7,384 nucleotides of DNA from Dehalococcoidia bacterium (GTDB lineage: Bacteria > Chloroflexota > Dehalococcoidia > JACPQF01): the NCBI GenBank assembly GCA_030650265.1, contig JAUSEJ010000105.1, positions 1 through 7,384 on the forward strand, written 5' to 3'. The position numbers and the translations under genes were made by a program. The notes below the pieces were generated by a model. That model was given only the letters and a program-made list of their open reading frames with translations. It made no database searches and had not been told where the DNA came from. Positions 5,627-7,384 of this stretch are shown piece after piece (position 1 is the stretch's first letter; the number at the start of each line of letters is the position of its first letter).

Positions 5627-6304
5627 GTGGAAAACATTAAGGTCCTACTAGTGGATGACCATGCTCTGATGAGACAGGGGATACGCTCGTTCATCTCGCA
5701 AACTGATGATATGGAGGTGGTGGGCGAATCAGGCGACGGACCAGACGCCTACGATAAGGTAAGGGCTCTCGGTCCTGATGTCGTCATCACCGATATCAAG
5801 CTTCCCTTGATGGATGGATTGGAGTTGACCAGAAGGATAAGGCTGAATTTTCCCAGAGCCGCCGTTATTATCCTCACTGCTCACGATGACGAGGAGCAGC
5901 TTTTCAACGCCATCAAAGTTGGGGCGGCCTCCTACTGTACCAAGGACGTGTCCGGTGATGATCTGACAGCAATCATCAGAAGGGTTTGCCAGGGAGAATA
6001 CCTGATCAACGAGAGTGTCCTGACAAAGCCTAAGGTGGCTTCCAGGGTTTTGAAGCAATTCCGCGATTTATCTTTGGCCGGACAGGAGATCGTGCCTCTG
6101 TTTGTTCCTCTTTCACCACGTGAGATAGAGATCCTTGACTGGATAGCCAAGGGCAATTCCAACAAGCAGATTGCCCGGGAACTCAAGATCAGCGATCAGA
6201 CTGTCAAGAACCACATCACGTCGATTCTTCGCAAATTGGCGGTAAATGACCGCACTGAGGCAGTAGTCTTTGCTCTAAGGCGGGGCTGGATAAAAATAGA
6301 TTAG
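5627..6304 (+). CDS. NarL/FixJ (DegU-like) response regulator
   Basis: The protein has 225 residues, starting at GTG 5627 with AAGGAG at 5614-5619, 7 nt upstream. The receiver domain covers about residues 4-120: acidic pocket Asp10-Asp11, phospho-acceptor Asp56 in DVVITDIKLPLMDG, switch Thr84 and Lys106. A linker of about 40 residues leads to a LuxR-type helix-turn-helix (162-221): LSPREIEILDWIAKGNSNKQIA, then the recognition segment SDQTVKNHITSILRKL. Such proteins dimerise and bind DNA after phosphorylation. The gene is 22 nt upstream of a DegS-like kinase on the same strand, its likely phosphate donor. It is transcribed divergently from the 348-residue protein gene, so control of that gene is plausible but is inference. 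All residues needed for phosphorylation are present. The exact target genes cannot be read from the sequence. Confidence 0.95.
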   Translation: MENIKVLLVDDHALMRQGIRSFISQTDDMEVVGESGDGPDAYDKVRALGPDVVITDIKLPLMDGLELTRRIRLNFPRAAVIILTAHDDEEQLFNAIKVGAASYCTKDVSGDDLTAIIRRVCQGEYLINESVLTKPKVASRVLKQFRDLSLAGQEIVPLFVPLSPREIEILDWIAKGNSNKQIARELKISDQTVKNHITSILRKLAVNDRTEAVVFALRRGWIKID

Positions 6305-6326
6305 CGGCAGGATAGAGGTTGGATTA

Positions 6327-7384
6327 GTGCAAGGTCTCTCCGGTCATGCGCATCTTGAAGAACTGGAGGCCTTCGCCGCCAGGGAGCTAAGCCAGGCCCA
6401 ACGGGATCTTGGCGAGTTGGGCTTGCTGATCCGCCAGACGAATGCAGAAGTCGAGCAATTGACGCAACGTAGCGACCAGGCGATGAACATCCAGCGAGAA
6501 GCGGAGGGAAACCTCGATGGCTTCAGCCGTCAGGACCTAAGGCAAATCTTCGCCAGTTCCGCCGATGCCAGGCTGAGGCTGCTGATGATGCAGTCGCAGG
6601 TAGAGCTACTGCAGAGCCGACAGCAATCCATCGAGACCTGCATTGACGTTCTGCAGCGGACGATTCAGGCAATTGGCCCTGCTAGCGCACAGCCTGAAAA
6701 CAGGGGAACGGTTATATCGCCACGATCATCCTCATCATTGAGCTCTCCTGATAACGAAATATTCTCAGACCGTTCGGCTATTGGTAAAATTATCCAGATT
6801 CAAGAGGACGAGCGGAGCCGGACCGCCAGGCTAGTTCACGATGGTCCGATTCAGGCCCTTACCAACGTGCTGCTAAGGGCGGAAATCTGCGAGCGGCTGA
6901 TCGGCCGCGATCCTGATGCGGCCCGTGCGGAATTATCTCAACTGAAAGACCTGATCGCCAGCAACCTTCGTGATACCCGTCGGTTTGTTTTTGACCTTCG
7001 GCCCATGACTCTCGACGACCTCGGCCTGATGCCGAGTTTGAGGAAATACTTGGAAGCGTTCAGGGAGAAGAGCCAATTAACCGTGGAGTTTACCGCCAAG
7101 GGGCGAGAGCGGCGACTCGATCCCCAAATCGAAGTCGCCATATTCCGGATAATTCAGGAGTCACTGCAAAACGTTGTTCAGCACGCCAGGGCCGGCATGG
7201 CCAAAGTGTGGCTCGAACTAGACGGCGAGCGGATTGACATAGTCGTTGAGGATGACGGGTCCGGTTTCGATGCCGACGCCGCGCAATCTATGGCTCGCGG
7301 GCAGACAATCACGACTTTCGGCCTTGCCGGGATCATCGGGCGGACAGAGATGTTGGGTGGGCGCCTCAGCATCGACAGCTCTCC
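6327..7384 (+). CDS. DegS-like soluble sensor histidine kinase (3' end cut by window)
   Basis: The frame is open from GTG 6327 to the window end (352 codons plus 2 bases). GAGG at 6315-6318 lies 8 nt upstream, and no other start is available upstream in frame. Residues 9-110 are a predicted coiled-coil rich in Glu, Gln and Leu with no membrane helix, as in DegS-type cytoplasmic sensors. A Ser-rich linker (131-141) follows. The HisKA_3 dimerisation motif is QEDERSRTARLVHDGPIQAL with phospho-acceptor His171. The ATPase part shows the N box (IIQESLQNVVQHA, Asn282), G1 (DDGSGF, 309-314) and the FGLAGI block (331-336). The last residues of the catalytic domain lie beyond the window. The kinase is expected to phosphorylate the regulator encoded directly upstream. 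The signal sensed is unknown; the coiled-coil suggests a cytoplasmic cue or protein partner. Confidence 0.93.
   Translation, partial: MQGLSGHAHLEELEAFAARELSQAQRDLGELGLLIRQTNAEVEQLTQRSDQAMNIQREAEGNLDGFSRQDLRQIFASSADARLRLLMMQSQVELLQSRQQSIETCIDVLQRTIQAIGPASAQPENRGTVISPRSSSSLSSPDNEIFSDRSAIGKIIQIQEDERSRTARLVHDGPIQALTNVLLRAEICERLIGRDPDAARAELSQLKDLIASNLRDTRRFVFDLRPMTLDDLGLMPSLRKYLEAFREKSQLTVEFTAKGRERRLDPQIEVAIFRIIQESLQNVVQHARAGMAKVWLELDGERIDIVVEDDGSGFDADAAQSMARGQTITTFGLAGIIGRTEMLGGRLSIDSS

Overview
The window reads as a piece of a chromosome from a free-living, probably uncultured bacterium of moderate GC. Domain content (a lipoprotein ABC solute-binding protein, a DegS/DegU-like two-component pair, a UGSC-type selenoprotein) would fit Chloroflexota such as Dehalococcoidia or another anaerobic or sediment lineage. 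No marker gene is present, so this placement is inference. All six stop codons visible in the window are TAG.

Layout. Bases 1-230 hold the C-terminal end of a thioredoxin-reductase-like flavoprotein. Bases 231-417 are intergenic and carry a GATT-rich 9-nt tandem repeat that is echoed in inverted orientation. Bases 418-996 encode a 192-residue protein interrupted by an in-frame TGA at 730-732. The TGA sits in a U-G-G-C context, the frame stays open to a TAG at 994, and a bulged SECIS-like hairpin lies directly downstream. I read it as one intact selenoprotein gene of the UGSC family, which a standard gene caller would truncate. Bases 1196-2581 encode a radical SAM enzyme with an unusual CX8CX2C cluster motif. 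It is followed after 39 nt by a solute-binding lipoprotein (2621-4231) and a strong hairpin terminator (4241-4276). Convergent to these, on the minus strand, is a 348-residue protein (5403-4357) of a family I associate with UGSC proteins. A divergent promoter region (5404-5626) separates it from a NarL/DegU-type response regulator (5627-6304) and a DegS-like soluble histidine kinase (6327 to the window end).

How the genes may work together (inference). A thioredoxin-reductase-like protein next to a U-x-x-C selenoprotein suggests a redox module. The radical SAM enzyme, the solute-binding lipoprotein and the 348-residue protein could supply chemistry, uptake and a partner domain for the same unknown substrate. 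The divergent two-component system is a plausible regulator. The substrate cannot be read from the sequence. The most notable content is the hidden selenoprotein and its uncharacterised neighbourhood.
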